NCBI GenBank assembly: GCA_038503035.1
Contig: JAVSML010024706.1
Location: 246,185-310,184, forward strand
Length of the DNA stretch: 64,000 bases
Direction of reading: 5' to 3'
From: Crocodylus rhombifer
Taxonomy: Eukaryota; Chordata; Crocodylia; Crocodylidae
How positions within the stretch are numbered: position 1 is the first letter of the stretch; every line of letters begins with the position of its first letter. Both the position numbers and the translations under genes were made by a program. Positions 34,601 through 49,600 of the stretch are shown here, in pieces. A model generated the notes under the pieces. That model was given only the letters and a program-made list of their open reading frames with translations. It was not told the origin of the DNA and made no database searches.

Positions 34601-37600
34601 GGAGGATCTGAGAAACTATAGGCTGGTTAGTTGACCTCGATACTGGGTAAAATTTTGGAAAAAAATATTAAGAAGTCCATTTGTGAGAGACTGGCAAAAG
34701 GCATGATGCTGAAGGATAGCCAACATGGTTTTGTTGCAGGCAGGTCATATCTGACCAACATAGTCTCCTTCTGTGATCAAGTAATGAACCGCTTAAATGT
34801 GGGAGACGTCGCTGATGTCATATACTTGGATTTTAAAAAGGCCTTCAATATGGTCTCTCATGATGCTCTTACAAAAAAAAAAACTTGGGGATTGTGGGCT
34901 GGCAGAGTCCACGGTCAGGTGGGTTGCAAACTGGCTGAGGGGGTCGAATGCAGAGAGCGTTAGCGAACGTGTCTGTATCATCTTGGAGGAAGGTGGTCAG
35001 TGGCATCCCACACGGTTCAATTCTTGTCCCTCTGCTGTTCAACATCTTTATCAACAATTTAGATGAGAATGTGGAAAGCATGCTGGCTAAGTCTGTGGAG
35101 GATAGTAAGTAATGGGGAAAAGTGGTCATGCTAGGGGATAGGATGCAGATCTAAGCGGAACTGGACAAGCTGGAACTGTGGGCAGAATGGAACCAGATGC
35201 AGTTCAATAAGGATAAATGCAGAGTGCTTCATTTGGGGAGAAGTAACCAGCAACATGAATATAGGTTAGGAGGAGATGTCCTGGCCAGCCCAATGGCTGA
35301 AAAGGACCTTGGCATTATGGTTGATTACAGGATGAACGTAAGCTGCAAGTGTGATGCTATTCTCAACAGAGCTAATGGCATATGGGGTTGTATTAGCTGA
35401 TGCATCGCAAGCAGTGCTAAGGAAGTGATACTTTCTCTCTACTTAGTGTTGGTAAGACTCCAGCTGGAGTACTGTGTCCAGTTCTGGGCACTGCACTTCA
35501 CAAAAGATGTGGAGAATCTTGAAAGGGCCCTGAGGAGAACCACAAGAATGATTAAGGGCCTGGAGGACAAACTGTATGAGAAAAGACTAAAGGATCTGGG
35601 ACTGTTCAGCCTGGGAAGAGAAGACTTGGTGGCAATCTATAAGTATGTAAGGGGGACTATCAAGACCTGGGAGAAAAACTGTTCACAAGGGTGCCCAAGA
35701 AGCAATGGCCATAAACTGTTAGAGGATGGTCTCAGGCTGGATGTAAGGAAAAACTTCTTTATGGCAAGGGTGACCAGAATCTGGAATAGACTTCCCAAGA
35801 AGGTGGTGGAGTCCCCAACCTTGGAAGTCTTCAAGAGGAGCCTGGACAGACACCTTTCTGGGATCATTTGATTTCAGCAGTATTCCTGCCCAGAGCAGGG
35901 GGAATTGGCAGAGACAATCTGAGCAGGGTCCAGGGCCTTTAAATGCTCAAAGCAAATGCACAGACCAGTGATTCTGAAACCTTGGGTTGCGTATTTCTTT
36001 TTAAGTTTGTTATGCTGCTGTTGCTCTATATTAAAACAGTAATCCTGTCATTGCCATCATGCCTTAAGCCCTCTGACCAGTTAAGGAAGACTGCAGGTTG
36101 TTTTAGAGAGAGAGCGAGCAAGGAAGAGATCTCTCTCTCCCCCATCCCTCTCAAAAGCGACCTGCAATCTTCCTGAAGTGGGCTATGTGACAAACTACTA
36201 GAGGGTCCCCTTTCTTCCTAGACCCTCTAGTAGTTTGTCACATTGCCCATGTACCCCAGTTTGAGAAACAGTGATATAAACTGTAGCTAGCTACCACAGA
36301 GGTGACAACTGCCTACCTGATCCACAGGGCAAACAGTTTTAACTACATTTGGGGCCATTTCCATAACTGCTGCTGATCTTTTAAAGGTCATTACTGTGGT
36401 GGTAAGTAACCTGAATGGAGAATGTTGCATTTTATGCTAGTGCTAAACAGCATCTAACTGACCAGATGGACTTTCTGGTTCTGAGGCCTCGCTTCTTATT
36501 TGTAGGGTGGGAAAAATGGAAATATTGGCATTTCCCAAGCCTGCGCAGTTAGAGCATGAAAAGTATAAGTTACTCAGAGTAATATACCATTTCCTGGTGT
36601 TCTATGAGCACTGAAATGGTTGACCACATTGATATTTAAGCTATCTTCATACACATTTGAGATGATAACCCCTGAGATGAAAGGTGCAGTTCAGACTTCT
36701 CCAACCTCTTTTTTTCAGGATCAGGCACACACTGCTACACTGGTTACAGCAGGGTTGTGTTTTCAAAGGTTCTTTCAAAATCAGAACAGCTAGAGATTTT
36801 TATAGGAAAGCTGCAACTCTGGAGAACAACTGAAAGACCTACCCGCTTGTCTCAGAATCCAAACTCCTAACTCAGAGAAGCACAAATTATACTTTGGAAA
36901 AAACGGGCTTATTCTAGAATGTGATTTCACCGTCCTAATAAGCAGTGTATGAAAAGTGCTTTGTGCAAACAAGTCTGCAGTCCATAGGCAAAATATTTCC
37001 GATGTTAAAAATAGAGGGCACTCTGCCTGGCAAGTTTAAAAGCTGTCCTACAGCCAAAACAAATTATATGAAGATTAGAGAGGGATTGTTCAAGATACAG
37101 TGCAGAAAGGGGAAAAGTAAGCAGAAATTTGATAAAGATATGTAAAATAAGCACTGGTTTAGTGAAAGCTATTCAAGTACTCTTACATGCTCTTTCCATT
37201 AGGCCAAGAACAAGAAGGACACTTGTTGGAAATTACAAGGCAGACGATTTAAAACTGAGACAAGAAATTACTTTGTGTGCAAAATACAAAGAGCACTCCC
37301 TGCTGCAGAATGTTGTTAAAAAGAATGGCTTAGTAAAACTGCAAAATAATTAGACGCTTCATAAAGAAGAGTGGCAGGTGAAATTAGACTACTGAGAAAA
37401 CAATTATAATGACTATCATCTTGTACCCTGAAGCATGAGACTTGATTGCCAGTTGTGGTAAGAAAGAAAATTTCCATTCAAGATAGTATATAGAGCAATT
37501 GTGCAACTGCAGCACAGTTCAGGGTTATTCCTTCCTCCAAATCAGTTGGCTTTAGTCAGTGTCATTGTCACGACACCAGAATATGTAAATCATTTAGTCA

Positions 37601-40600
37601 GTCCTTGTCTGGCACCTTTTTTCTAGTTCCTGCTATACAGTCTAGTCATTTGAAACTAACTGTTCTAAAATAATAGGTATTTGGTACTCAGAGTGCCACC
37701 ATGCCCAGAAAAGGGAGTGATCTCTGGACATGTTTAAATTAGAAAGGGTTCCTGTTTCCTTTGCTTTGTGCAATCTAGTGTCCCACATGGCTTAAATAAA
37801 AATTTAGTCAGTTCTGTAATCTATTACAATTATAAGATAAGGCTTAGAGAATTGTGGGTAAGTTCGGATTTATTTATTAGACTAGAATTTGGCAATGAAC
37901 ATTAACTGTAAAGAAAACAATTTCAATCTCCAGTAGAAATGCAGGGACTAAAAAGATTACCAGATGATTAAGGCCAACATTGGGGAAATTATTCAATAAG
38001 GCCCTTACCAAAACATACTGCACTCAGTGGAAAGACATCCATTTGGTTCCAATGGAGATGGTGAATTCTCCAAGGAAAGGATTCTCTCTCTCCCATGTTT
38101 GTATAGCCCCAGCACAATGAGGCCCCAATCCTACTACAATATTAATATTTAGCAACACTAAATAGTTTATAGTGGCTCCTGAACTCACAGCAAAACTGAA
38201 CGATAATGATTTAAAAAAATAATACTGCTAAAAGAGTTTTTTTGAAGACTGAAATATATTTTTCTGTAAATAAGGAAACATTGTTCAAGGGGTCCATGAC
38301 CCTTCTTTGTATGCTCATGAAGATGTTTAAAACATCTCCTTTATGCTCCTAAATGCTGAACTGCTTGCCTAAAGCATACCCATACAGGTATGCAGGACTG
38401 AAATTGGGCTTGTATTCTTAGTTAGGGTACGTTATTTGGGCATTAGTCCAGCAGTGCTCAACTTTCTAGACCAGAGGGCTGAATGAGTGGCAAGGGTCTG
38501 GTCTATAGGCTGGATCCAGGGTGGGGTTGACACATGAGGTTGGTCCACGGCTGCAACCTGTTGACCCTGTACACTGGATCTGGCAATGAAGCGATCTCTT
38601 ACACTGGCACAACCTGCCGTGCAAGTCCATGGTCTGCAGGGCTCCCCACGGGTCCAGAAATTTGGCAGGAGGGGAGTGTTCGCAGCATTAATTTCTGTGG
38701 CTTCCAAGGTAGCAATCTGGATGCCACAGCTTCAAATTTCCAGAGCCATGGGGAGCCCCACAGGAAGATGACATGGTCCTATGGGCCACATTCTACCCAC
38801 AGGCTGGAGGTCAAATACCACTGTATTAGCTTGAGGAACCCCAACTGCCATTTTTCTGCTGTATGCATGTTTGCTGTAGTGCATAAGATAATATTTTCCC
38901 CCTTTATACATACACAAATGCTCCTCCCTTCCCACTGACTCTTTCCACAGAGTGAAGTGCAAGTGAAATCCACAATTCCACCCATTTCAGCAATGCAAGC
39001 CCAGCTCTACAGCCCTTTTGTGGAACTACTTTCATGGTTAAAGACATCAGGATGAGACAAGCCCTCAGCCAGGCACAGAAGGACATTAGTAGTCCTGCTT
39101 GACATTTTTAAAACAGAAGTATAAATAGATAAAAACCAAACTGAAACCTAGGTGTTGTGTTACCTTTGAACCATGTTTGAAACTGATGATAAAAAGCTGT
39201 CCATTCTTTTGGAAAACATCTCTGCTCCCTTCTTAAAAAAGTTAATCTGAAAAATATAATAAGGGCATTCTGAAAATTATCTAAGAAAGCTTTGACAATT
39301 ATATAATGGATGGCAGGGCGTGTGCTGAGGGTGATTCTGTGATGTAACATGTCTCAGGCTGATACTCACTACTAAGTTTTGAATCCAATGTCTATTTGCT
39401 TTTCCCACCTCCTTTTACCAATCACCCCATATGCTCTCTCATGCATACAGATGCTTATCTGTATCTGCAGTAGTTGTTAACTGTCAAATTTCCAAAAAGC
39501 CTTCTGTTTTCTGGGGAGGAAGAACCATGTCAGCCCTCTTCCCTCTGCTACATTTGTCAGTGCTGACCAGAACTGGTTTCTCCAGCAGTACCAACTACTG
39601 TGCCTTATTCTGTTGCAGTCTCAAGGACTGAGATCTGANNNNNNNNNNTAATCAGATGGCTACTCTGAAGGACATGGTTATGGGACAGGTTGGTGTGGGG
39701 AGGAGGATGGAAAGTGGAGGTGGGGAAGGGGGAAATCCAGTGCAGTCTGATTAATTAGCTTTTCCAAGAAGCTATTCTAGTTAAGCAGTCTTGAATTAAA
39801 TGAAAAGCTACAGAAATCAATTCTTAATACACTACTGAACAATCAAACATTTAATCATTGATTCACATTAGATACCATGTTTCCTCTTGTACTGCTTAAT
39901 TGTAAAGGAGCAGATGTAATGGTAGTTTCTCCTATGAAGTAACCCCCAATATGCTGAGTCCTTTCTATGGGAACATGAGACATAAAGCGCACACTGTTTA
40001 ACTAAATGATTAATATTGAAAACCTATAGTACTAAAGCTAAAAGATTTGCTAGAGTCTTGAAGCACTGTGTGTTTTAATCTTTAAAAAAAAGTAGTTTGG
40101 GGCTGGTCTAGCATTTGGTATTCCCTGGGTAACCCAGGGCATTAGCACATGGAGCATCCAAAATCATGATTCTAGCTTGGCCTTTCTGCATGCCAGCAAC
40201 TGGAAATGCCTTGGGGTTGTCACTCTGCAGTGATTATCCTGGTGGTTGAAGTGGACTATGGTGAGACAAAAGTTCTTACTGCAACAGCAGAGGAAGGGGA
40301 AGTGAAAGAGTTCAGAGGTCACTAGGACAGGGAGGAGTTCCTCTTGGCTTTAAGCTGTGGTTCTTCTTGATGTAATTTCTATCTGTGCATAGAGGGTGTG
40401 ACCTCCCATCACTAGTGTGAATGAGTGGAGAGTTCTTATTTGAAAGCATTGTAAAGCCACATTACACTGGGGCAAATGATTACACAGTAGAGCATGAGAC
40501 CCACTCTAGTATAATCACAAGTCAATAAGCATCAGACACCTTGTACAAAGTCTTGCCCTCCTAAGGTTCCCAGGGTAGATTTGCTTATCAAAACAATTTG

Positions 40601-43600
40601 AACAATTTTCAGAGAATCGCTTAACTTATGTCTTCTTGCAAGGTGAATTTTAGAAAGCCGAATGTTTTTGTTTTCTCTCCACACACAAGATAATGGTGCT
40701 CAGGCTTGCAGAATACATTTATTTTATAGCCTGATACCTGTTTATATTACAGCCCATTTACATCAGTCTGTAAATTGTTATGGAAACTTTAATCAAACTT
40801 TCCTCTCAACACAAGTGGGAGGCAAGTTGCTTGTAGTTCTGTCATATTTTATGGCCTGGGACACTAAGAGAGATGTCAAGTCACTTGGCCAAAGTCTTCT
40901 CAAAGGGCTGGATCAGAACATGGGACTTCCTATCCTTATACTCAATCCACTATACTACATACTCTAATTCTCAGACACAATTTCAGTTCTCATTCCCAAC
41001 AGATTTCTCAGCAGCCTGTTGGATAAAATATACCAGAACTGTCACATAGCAGAGCTTGTGCAAGTAATTTTTGTTATACTGATTATTTAGTGTGGTTAGA
41101 ATTCATCCTATGCTGCACTGATTTTGAATTTAAGTGGGTTGTGTGGTGTTTTTTGGTTTTTTTAAATAGTGTATTTATGAATAGCTAAGTAGCCAACTAT
41201 CTGACCATAAATCAAGTAAGCCATAAGTAATGGCTGCAAAATTTAGCTCAATATGCAGGTCATCTCAATGTAGATGTATGCAGCCATGCAACAAAAATGA
41301 AATGTTTTAACACAAGACATTTTGAGTAAATGCTTTTCCTATTTTCACGAGATTTGATTTAAAAAAATAAGGCAAAATGTTCTGAATATCTTAAATACAT
41401 GTCTCTTCAAATGACAGTTCCAGTATCCTTTGTTTCTGTACATACCTGTCCTTGTGTGTATCCTAACATAGGTTCTACCATTGCAATTCTCTTCCTGTAC
41501 TGAAGAGCATTCAGAGCACAGTAATATTGTAATGATGATAGATGCTGCTTCCTCCTTGCATTTGCCACCTCTTTTGCTACTTCTGCCTTAATCTGAAAAA
41601 GATTGAATTCAAAAGATAAAAAGCCAACTGATTCAATATAGAATCCTACATGTATGCCATTTATTGACTGTTCTAAGGCCAAACTTAAATACTTTTTCAT
41701 TTAAGAGAACTATCTTCATATTAAAAGGAACCATTAGAAGGGAAATAAACTATTACATCAATTATTGTCCCTGCTTCAGTAATAATTCAGATACTTCAGC
41801 ATCTGAATCTGTTCTTGTGGCATAAAAGCAATATAATTATTGTACTGTTAAAATTATTCAATTAAAAGTTTAAATTATGCAATTGTTACAACATGCAATT
41901 AAAATCTCATGGATTAACTATACAGTCTGGATTCTCATCTCCGTTATATCAGTATAAGTCTAAAGTAAGTCCACTACAGCTGAGATCAAACCAAATCTTC
42001 TATGAGCAAAATTCACAGAACTAACAGTTCACAACACTGAATCTCCAAAAGCATATATCCAATGCAAAGACTAAATATTGCTTTGTGATCTGCAATGCAA
42101 ATCCCTTAAAGGGGCTTTTTGGTTTCTCTCAAAGTGCAAAACCCCTTACTAGGTCCACCCCTATATTCTTGGCACAACTGAGCCTCCCACAAAATGGAAA
42201 TATCTAAAAGTAGAAATAAGTATCCAGATACCCATCAGAAGAGAACTTAGTCCTTTAAGAACAGCACATAACGCCTCATTGTATTGCTTCAAATACAATC
42301 CTCTAGTGTAGCATCCTCACGTAACAAAAGTGGTGACTAGAAGAGCTGAATAGCAGGAGGCTTATACATTCTGTTTATGGCATTTTAGGATCTACTTCTT
42401 ACCTCAATGCTACATGGATTTGTTTCAGCAAGGTATTTAATATTTGGGTCTAACCTGAAGCACACAGTGCCTACTGAAGTGAGGTCTAAAAGCTGACTAG
42501 AAATCTAATCACTTGTAGTTGTGAGCTAGTGTGGTATGGTCCAATAAACCCAGATTTTTGTAAATTTGCCTGTTTTAGTTATACAGAGGTGCTGATTTAA
42601 AAATTCCTAACATTAAGAACAGAAATATAGGATTGTTTTTTTACCTTTTCATTTTCTTTTCTTTTTGGTAACCTGCTATACTTTGCCATTGAGACATCAT
42701 GTTCTGCAGAGAAAACATGTTTAGCATTATGACATATGTATACACCCAAAGATTTCTGTGACATTTTTTAGAACAAGCCAGTAGAAACAAACAAAAATAT
42801 TAAACGTACCATTGCTAGCAAGGCCAAAAAGATCCTTCAGTGTGCTTACTTCTGGAAAAAAGCAAACATTTCAAAGTGAGACCTATAAATATGGCTTATC
42901 AAGTAGAACCCCAACAAAACGAATATGTAATCGAAGGACATTTGCTTTAATCATTTCAGTTCTGTTAGTGAAGATGTACAGCTTGTGCACACCTCAAAAA
43001 TAATAAACAAAGTGTAAGGTATTGTAAAGAATGGCATTTCACAAGTGATCTACCAAGGCTATAAAGATATGTTTTTCTACAGTGTCTGGCCAGCCTTTAA
43101 TTGTCAACAAGTGGGGCTGGACTAGATGACTTCTGGAGGTCCCTTCTGCCCCTACTTCTCTGACAGTTAATACAGAAAGCACATGAACTACAGCTCATGG
43201 TGAATTCTGGAGTGGCTGCAGCCTCCCCATGTAGCCCCACTCCTGTAGGACCCTGTGGTGAGGGAGACAGTGGGGGTAGGGCTGGAGCAAGGGCAGGCAC
43301 TGCCATGAGCACCTCATGTGGAGGGCATGGGGGGTTGGCACAGCCCTGGCCCCAATCCACCCCACCCCCATGCTCTGCCCCTGCTCTAGCCCCAGCCCCA
43401 GCCCCAACCCCACACCCCCCTCACTGAGGGGGCTGCAGCCACTTCAGAATTCACCATAGCCCCCTGTAACAGGGAACCCTAGCCCTGTCACCAGAAGGCA
43501 GGTCCGCCCCTTTAAGGCCAGAACTTTCTGGGCACGGAGTGCTGGTAAGGAAGGGGTTAAATGCTGAGCCTGGCCAGCCGGTCAGCTGACTGGAAGGGGC

Positions 43601-46600
43601 AGGTCAGGACTATAAAAACCCTGGACAGTGGGGGAGTGGCAGCTGAAGGGGAAGGACTGCCTCCCACAGCATCCTGGAGGGGCTTGGTGAGCGGTCCAAA
43701 GGCAGGAAGAGGGGAACTATGGAAGCCCCGGAGAGCCGGCAGCCGCACCACAGCAAAGACTGTAGCCGACGGGGGGAGCTGAAGCATGAACCCTGCGAAT
43801 GTAAGCTGACACGCTGCTTTTCTTGATCACATTTGCTGGTGGTAGTTATTACCCATGGATGGGACTGTTTTTTTTTTCTTTTCTTTTTTGATTATTGAAT
43901 AACAACTGGTGGTTTGGATGAGGCTATTAGGGGAAGGAGGAGGCCTCATTTTTGGGGCCCACTTCAGTGGCAAGGGTGCAGCTTTTGGGGGGCATGGACC
44001 CTGGTGCCAGCAAGGGCATGATCTTAAAAGGCCAGGGAGGCCTGGTGCACCTGAAGTGCATCTTTGTTTTGTCTTTTCTTTGGATTAGGAGAATGCCTTG
44101 AACTTGTGATCCCCCCTGCCCCCCAGCTGTGGGGCCAGTGGCCATGACTCTGGGCCAGGCTTCAGACTGGAGTACAAAAGGGGGCCATGAGCATCAAGAC
44201 ACTGGAAAAGGCCAGAGCCTCAGAGTCAAACCCTATAGTTTCATAGTTGGTAGGGTCGGAAGGAGCCTGAGCAGATCATCAAGTCTGACCCCTGCCATGG
44301 CAGGAAAGAATGCTGGGGTCAAATGATCCCGGCTAGGTGGCTGTCTAGCCTCCTCTTAAAGATCCCCAGGGTAGGAGCCAGCACCACTTTGCTTGGAAGT
44401 TGGTTCCAGATCCTATCTACCCTGACCGTGAAGTAGCGCCTCCTGACGTCTAGCCTGAATCTACCCTCTGCCAGCTTGTGACCATTATTCCTGGTCACTC
44501 CTGGTAGCGCTCGGGGGAACAGGGACTCCTCCAATGCCTGCTGGTCCCCCCTGACTAGTTTGTAAATGGCCACTAGATTTCCCCCTTCAGCCTTCTCTTG
44601 TGGAGGCTGAACAGGTTCAGGTCCCTTAGCCTCTCCTCATAGGGCCTGCCGTCCTGACCCTAATCATGTGGGTGGCCCTCCTCTGGACCCTCTCCATGTT
44701 GTCCACATCCCTCCTGAAGTGTGGCGCCCAGAACTGGACACAATACTCCAGCTGCGGCCTGACCAGTGTCGCATAGACAGGGGAGTATCACTTCCTTGGA
44801 CCTGCTCGAGATGCATCTGTGGATGCATGACAAGGTATGGCTGGCCTTCCTGACTGTGTCCCCACGCTGTTGGCCCATGTTCATTTTGGCATCAATGATG
44901 ACTCCAAGATCCTTTTCTGCCTCTGCACTGACGAGAAAGGAGTTCCCCAGCTTGTAGGTATGCTGCTGGTTCTTCCTCCCCAGGTGCAGCACCTTGCACT
45001 TGTCAGTGTTGAAACCCATCCTGTTCTCATCCGCCCACCCCTGTAACCTCTCTAGGTCTGATTGCAGCCTATTCCTTCCTTCTAGCATGCCCACATCTTA
45101 ATGTTGTCTGTGCATTTGAACAGGGTGCTTTTTACCCCCTCGTCCAAGTTGCTGATGAAGATGTTGAACCAGTGCAGGCCCAAGGACTGAGCTCTATGGA
45201 CCCCACTGCCCACCTCCCTCCAGGTCGAAAGAGACCCGTCCACCACCACTCTCTGGGTGCAGCCCTCTAGCCAGTTAGCGACCCATTTGACTGTGTAGGT
45301 GTCAATGCCACAGTCTCCTAGTTTTTTAATTGGAATGGGGTGAGAGACGGTGTCGAAAGCCTTCCGAAAGTCCAGAAAGACTATGTCCCACTGCTACCCT
45401 TGCATCTAAGGATTTTGTGACCTGATCATAGAAGGCCACCAGGTTGGTCTGACAGGACCTGCCTCTGATGAACCCATGTTGGTTGCTCCTAAGCATAACT
45501 TCCCCTGCTGGCCTCTTGTGGACATATGCCAGGATAATTCTCTCAAAAAGCTTACCCAGGATTGAGGTAAGACTAACGGGCCTATAGTTTCCTGCATCCT
45601 CCTTCCTCCCTCTTTTGAAAATGGAAACCACGCTGGCTCTTTTCCAGTCCTCTGGCACCATGCCAGAGTACCATGATTGGTGGGTTTAGATGGGGAGGCC
45701 TAGCTAGAGAAAGATGGGGGCCCATGTAGGCAAAAGGCCCCAACATACAAAATACAGTAGGCAGTCTCCCGCTTGTAAGAACATCAACATAATTTCCATC
45801 AAGATGTGGCAGGCAAGTAGAGGGCAGGGCATCAAAACTTCAAAGAAGACTCCAAGGGTGCCACATGTAAGGCGCGGATTACCAGGGAAGATGGTGCTGT
45901 GGAGGGCGACCTGTTACACCCCCGAACTCCCCCTCCCAGTGCCACCACTGCTTGCCCTGAGAGCAGCCTGGCCCAGCCCCCCGCCAGGAAGATCCCAGTG
46001 CTGGGCACACCCCGCCTGCACCCTGTGCACAGATTCAGGGACACCCCTCCCACCATGCCCTCCTGGGGTGTGCGCAGGGGCAGGAGCCACCCCCTGACCC
46101 TGCATCCTCTGGATGAGCCTCTCGTGGCTCTACCGTGCCTGCCCTGGCTGTGCAATGCCTACACCAGCCCCATTCCCTGCCCCAGAAATATAAATAATGT
46201 AGCATTTGGAATAGGCCCACTGCTGCCATAATAATCTTAACTGCCAAACTGCAATGTATGGGATATAACCATCAGCACATCCACAGTTTTCTTCTACTGT
46301 TGTACTACAGCTGTTCTTAATTCCAGCAAAACCTGTCATTTTTAAAAGAATGCTCCAGCACAAAGGGTGGTGTTAGCCTGGGTAATACTCATGTAGTGGT
46401 TAAGAATGGAAGGCAATTTGAAGCCTCAGTCAAACTTACCTGTAAGATCTTTTTCTCGAAACTGTATTATTGGGAGAACCATTGTGTCTGCAAGCTGTTT
46501 TGCCAGCTCAGTATGAAGAATGTTAAGCTGGAAAAGAGAAAGAGGTGACTTAAATTACAGTGCAAGTTCAAGGAGCCCTAAGGACTTGCTGTTGTAAGTT

Positions 46601-49600
46601 AGGAGCTATACATGTCTGTGTACAGCAGTGCTTGTTTTGAGTACTATGAACTAATGTGGCAGCCAGTATTCAGATGTAACATAAAATAGAAATGCTTTAA
46701 ACTTATCTTGAGATGTAAACCTTTTTCAACCAACCATTTTATTGGGCCAAATAATGCCAGTATTTCTGATACCAGATAGTGGAAGTACCTCAAAGAGATC
46801 CAATGTCATTATCAATTAGCATTTTAAACATGTTTCCCTGATGTTCAATGAAAAGCAAACAATGAAGTATTTGGGTTTATTCAGATGCAGCTATTTCTGA
46901 CTTCATGCAGCTTCCCTCCAGAAGATGAATATACCACTCTCCTGAGTATAATTCACAATGGCATGTCTACATGAGATACTAACTATACAGTAGCCTAATA
47001 ACACTGTGCACTTGTGTGCCGGGCTATGCTCATATGCTACTGCACAATAGTATTAGGCTACTGCGCCATAAGCATCACTAAAAACCCATGCACTGGTGCT
47101 ACTGAGCAGTAGCGTGAGTTGCTGTGCACTGATTTAGTACTTGGAGTATTAATGAGTGTGTAGACATGCCCAATCAGTCACTGATATCCATGAGAAGCCT
47201 GCTACTGACTTGAATAGAAATTGAACCAGACCAGTAGTCCTAAACAGCTTGAAAAGTTTCACTAACAAATATATATTGCAGGGATAAATACCCAGTACTT
47301 TCCCTGGACTGTGCTGTTTAAGTTTGCTAAAGGAGAGACTCTGTACCAAACCATTTACCTCACTATTGCTATGCAAACAGTTCAGCTGCCTTGGTGAACT
47401 ACACCCACCTTTTCCAAATAAAACACTTTCTTGAACACCAGATCAATTTAATTGTTCACATTTTAGTTTGATGCCTATGAGCAAGAGCTGTTTTTCAAAT
47501 AGGTAGTGGTTTAATTCAATTTTTTTTAAATGTCATATTTCACTACTTGCTTTTGGGTAAGGAAGGGAAAAGAAGAGTTTAGATAAGGCTTGGACTTAAA
47601 AAAAAAAAGCAAAAACAAAAAAACCCCAAAAAACACACAGTTTGGTTTTTCAGTCATATTTCAAATCTTGCCTGATTTTATTTTTTTTTTCCCCATAAGT
47701 GCTGAATATCCAGAATCTCTCACTGAATTGAATGGGTCCTATACTCTTCATTCATACAACACTGTCTATTTAATGACTGGGAATTGTGCTTGAGATGTGA
47801 GGACAGCTGGTATTCTCTGATCACTGCTAATCATGTGGTTCATAATCATTTCACTGTTACCCTTATCTCCCCATCTATCTGCCATACCTGTCTGTCATCT
47901 CTCTTCTCATGCTTACATGCTTTTCTATATTGGACACTGAGGGGGAGGAAGGAGTGTCTCCAGTATAACTTTGGTTTTCTCAGGAGAAACAGCCTTTCAT
48001 CCATACACAATAAGGCATTTGTGTTTATATTTTTTTTCTAGCAGACTTATGTGCTTACCCTATACTGGAAAAAAAAAACTTTCTGGCCTTTTACAAGTCA
48101 AGCAGAGAGCTTGTGACACAATGATAAAGTTGGAAGGGACCTGGAAAACCATCTAGTCCAAACCTGGCATAGATCAAGGTTCACTGTTCCTAAACCATCC
48201 CAGACAGATAAACACCCAGCCTCTTTCTGAAAGCTGCCAGTTTGAAAGAGATCCCACAACTAAGCATCTATGTTATAGAACGTGATCTGCAGCTGAAGCC
48301 CCAGTCTTACCACAAAACAGGTAGGTTATGATCATTTTTAATACACTGATGAAGATGTAGCGATGGATTATGGAGGAGTGTTCCACATTACTGCAAGTCG
48401 CAGAGCTGTAGGCCATGGGACAGCCACATGATACAGGGTACCCAGCAGCAAAGTCCTTGTAGTTGGCTTACTCAACATGATGGTGGTTGATGAGGATTTT
48501 GCCCTAATGCTTGCATGGTCTTTTTAGATGATTCAAAAGAGCATTTTAGTTCATGCGGACTGTATTAAGACAGTTGACCATTAATTCTAAGGCTTATTCT
48601 GAAGGGATTTTTTTTATATAACTAAGCTTTATGAACCAAAGCTCTTTGTCAGTACTGTACACCAGGGGTCGGCTACCTTGTAGAGCAGCAGGCTGGGTGC
48701 TTGCAACCTGATTAAACTGTTTAGAACGTCCTTAAATATCTATCTCGGTTCCAGCAAAAAGAGCAAATCAACCTGTGCTCACCAGGGTACATTTCAGAGT
48801 GCTGAAGCCTGGCAAAAAAACTTCCAGGCTTAAGAACAAAAATTTGACACTCTGTGCTCCCACAGTACTGCTCCTGGGTCAAAACATGCTCCTGCGAGGT
48901 TCCCATGCAGGACGGCCCAGATACCCCTGTTCTTCCCATCAGGTCTGCAGAAGTATGGAAGCAGACCGGAGGATTTAAAAGTGGGTATAGAGTAGACATA
49001 TTAGGATTCAATAAACATGGGGTCTAGTTAACATGCATGAAACAAGGTTTTGGAAGGCAGTAGCACTTGTGAGGGAAAAGCCATAGGCCTCACAAGGGGT
49101 GAAGTGAGTTCACTGTTCAGCCCACAAAAAGTAGGGGTTTTATTTGCACACTGCACTCCAGAGAGAGAAGCAGTACTTTGTATTGTATTCTGGGAGGGCT
49201 AGTCTTGTGACAATAACCACTGGTCCTTTCAATTACCATCAGAGGAAATAGCTGAGTAGGAGCAAATCCCCCTTTTTAGGCTAATACCAACTAAATCAAG
49301 GGAGTTAATCCAAATATGAGTTTGGCCTTAATATTTTAGCTTTTACATCCAACTTTACTGTTCTGTCATGAGCAGACCCCAATATAACCTTTTGCCTCTT
49401 TCTTTTAATTGCAAAAGTGTAAAGTAAATTAGACAGGAATGTGGCATATTTATCCCAGCAGAAGCTGGAAGGACTGAGTGAGGTGGGAAGGAAGAAAGGT
49501 ACAGATCCCCTTGGAAACATTAATATTTCATTGCTACTAGGGCCACAGGTAGAAAAACTCCCATTCCTTAGCAGCAACCTGTCCTGCCTGAAAAAGAAAC

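Larger units (their letters stand above)
30120..39163 (-). other. APPL2: APPL2 intron 9 (9.0 kb), repeat-rich
   Basis: Holds the GC-rich element copy 2 (31199-31560), a hAT left-end-like segment at 32176 (CAGGGATGCTCAATCTCC) without a matching right end, the hAT MITE at 33048-33350, a MITE at 33892-34177, an antisense CR1 (34315-35935), a hAT-like element with hairpins (35966-36275) and a hAT-like element at 38449-38823. Between about 36300 and 38440 I see nothing recognisable. Confidence 0.75.
39247..41445 (-). other. APPL2: APPL2 intron 8 with assembly gap
   Basis: 2.2 kb. Contains the run of N at 39639-39648 and a MIR-like fragment (40858-40961). No gene seen. Confidence 0.7.
42852..46439 (-). 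other. APPL2: APPL2 intron 5 with stacked repeats
   Basis: 3.6 kb. Contains a + strand CR1 tail (43071-43168), a palindromic MITE (43191-43465), an LTR-like GC-rich block from 43465, and a - strand CR1 (44233-45668). The GC-rich 45850-46190 is unclassified; its overlapping open frames on both strands reflect composition. Confidence 0.7.

Noticed and set aside
36179..36249. microRNA precursor
   Set aside because: The hairpin is inside a hAT-like element and too perfectly paired for a typical animal pre-miRNA; kept as a finding, not called ncRNA.
45714..46363. Cluster of open frames on both strands
   Set aside because: Composition-driven; low-complexity sequence in intron 5 with no recognisable protein.
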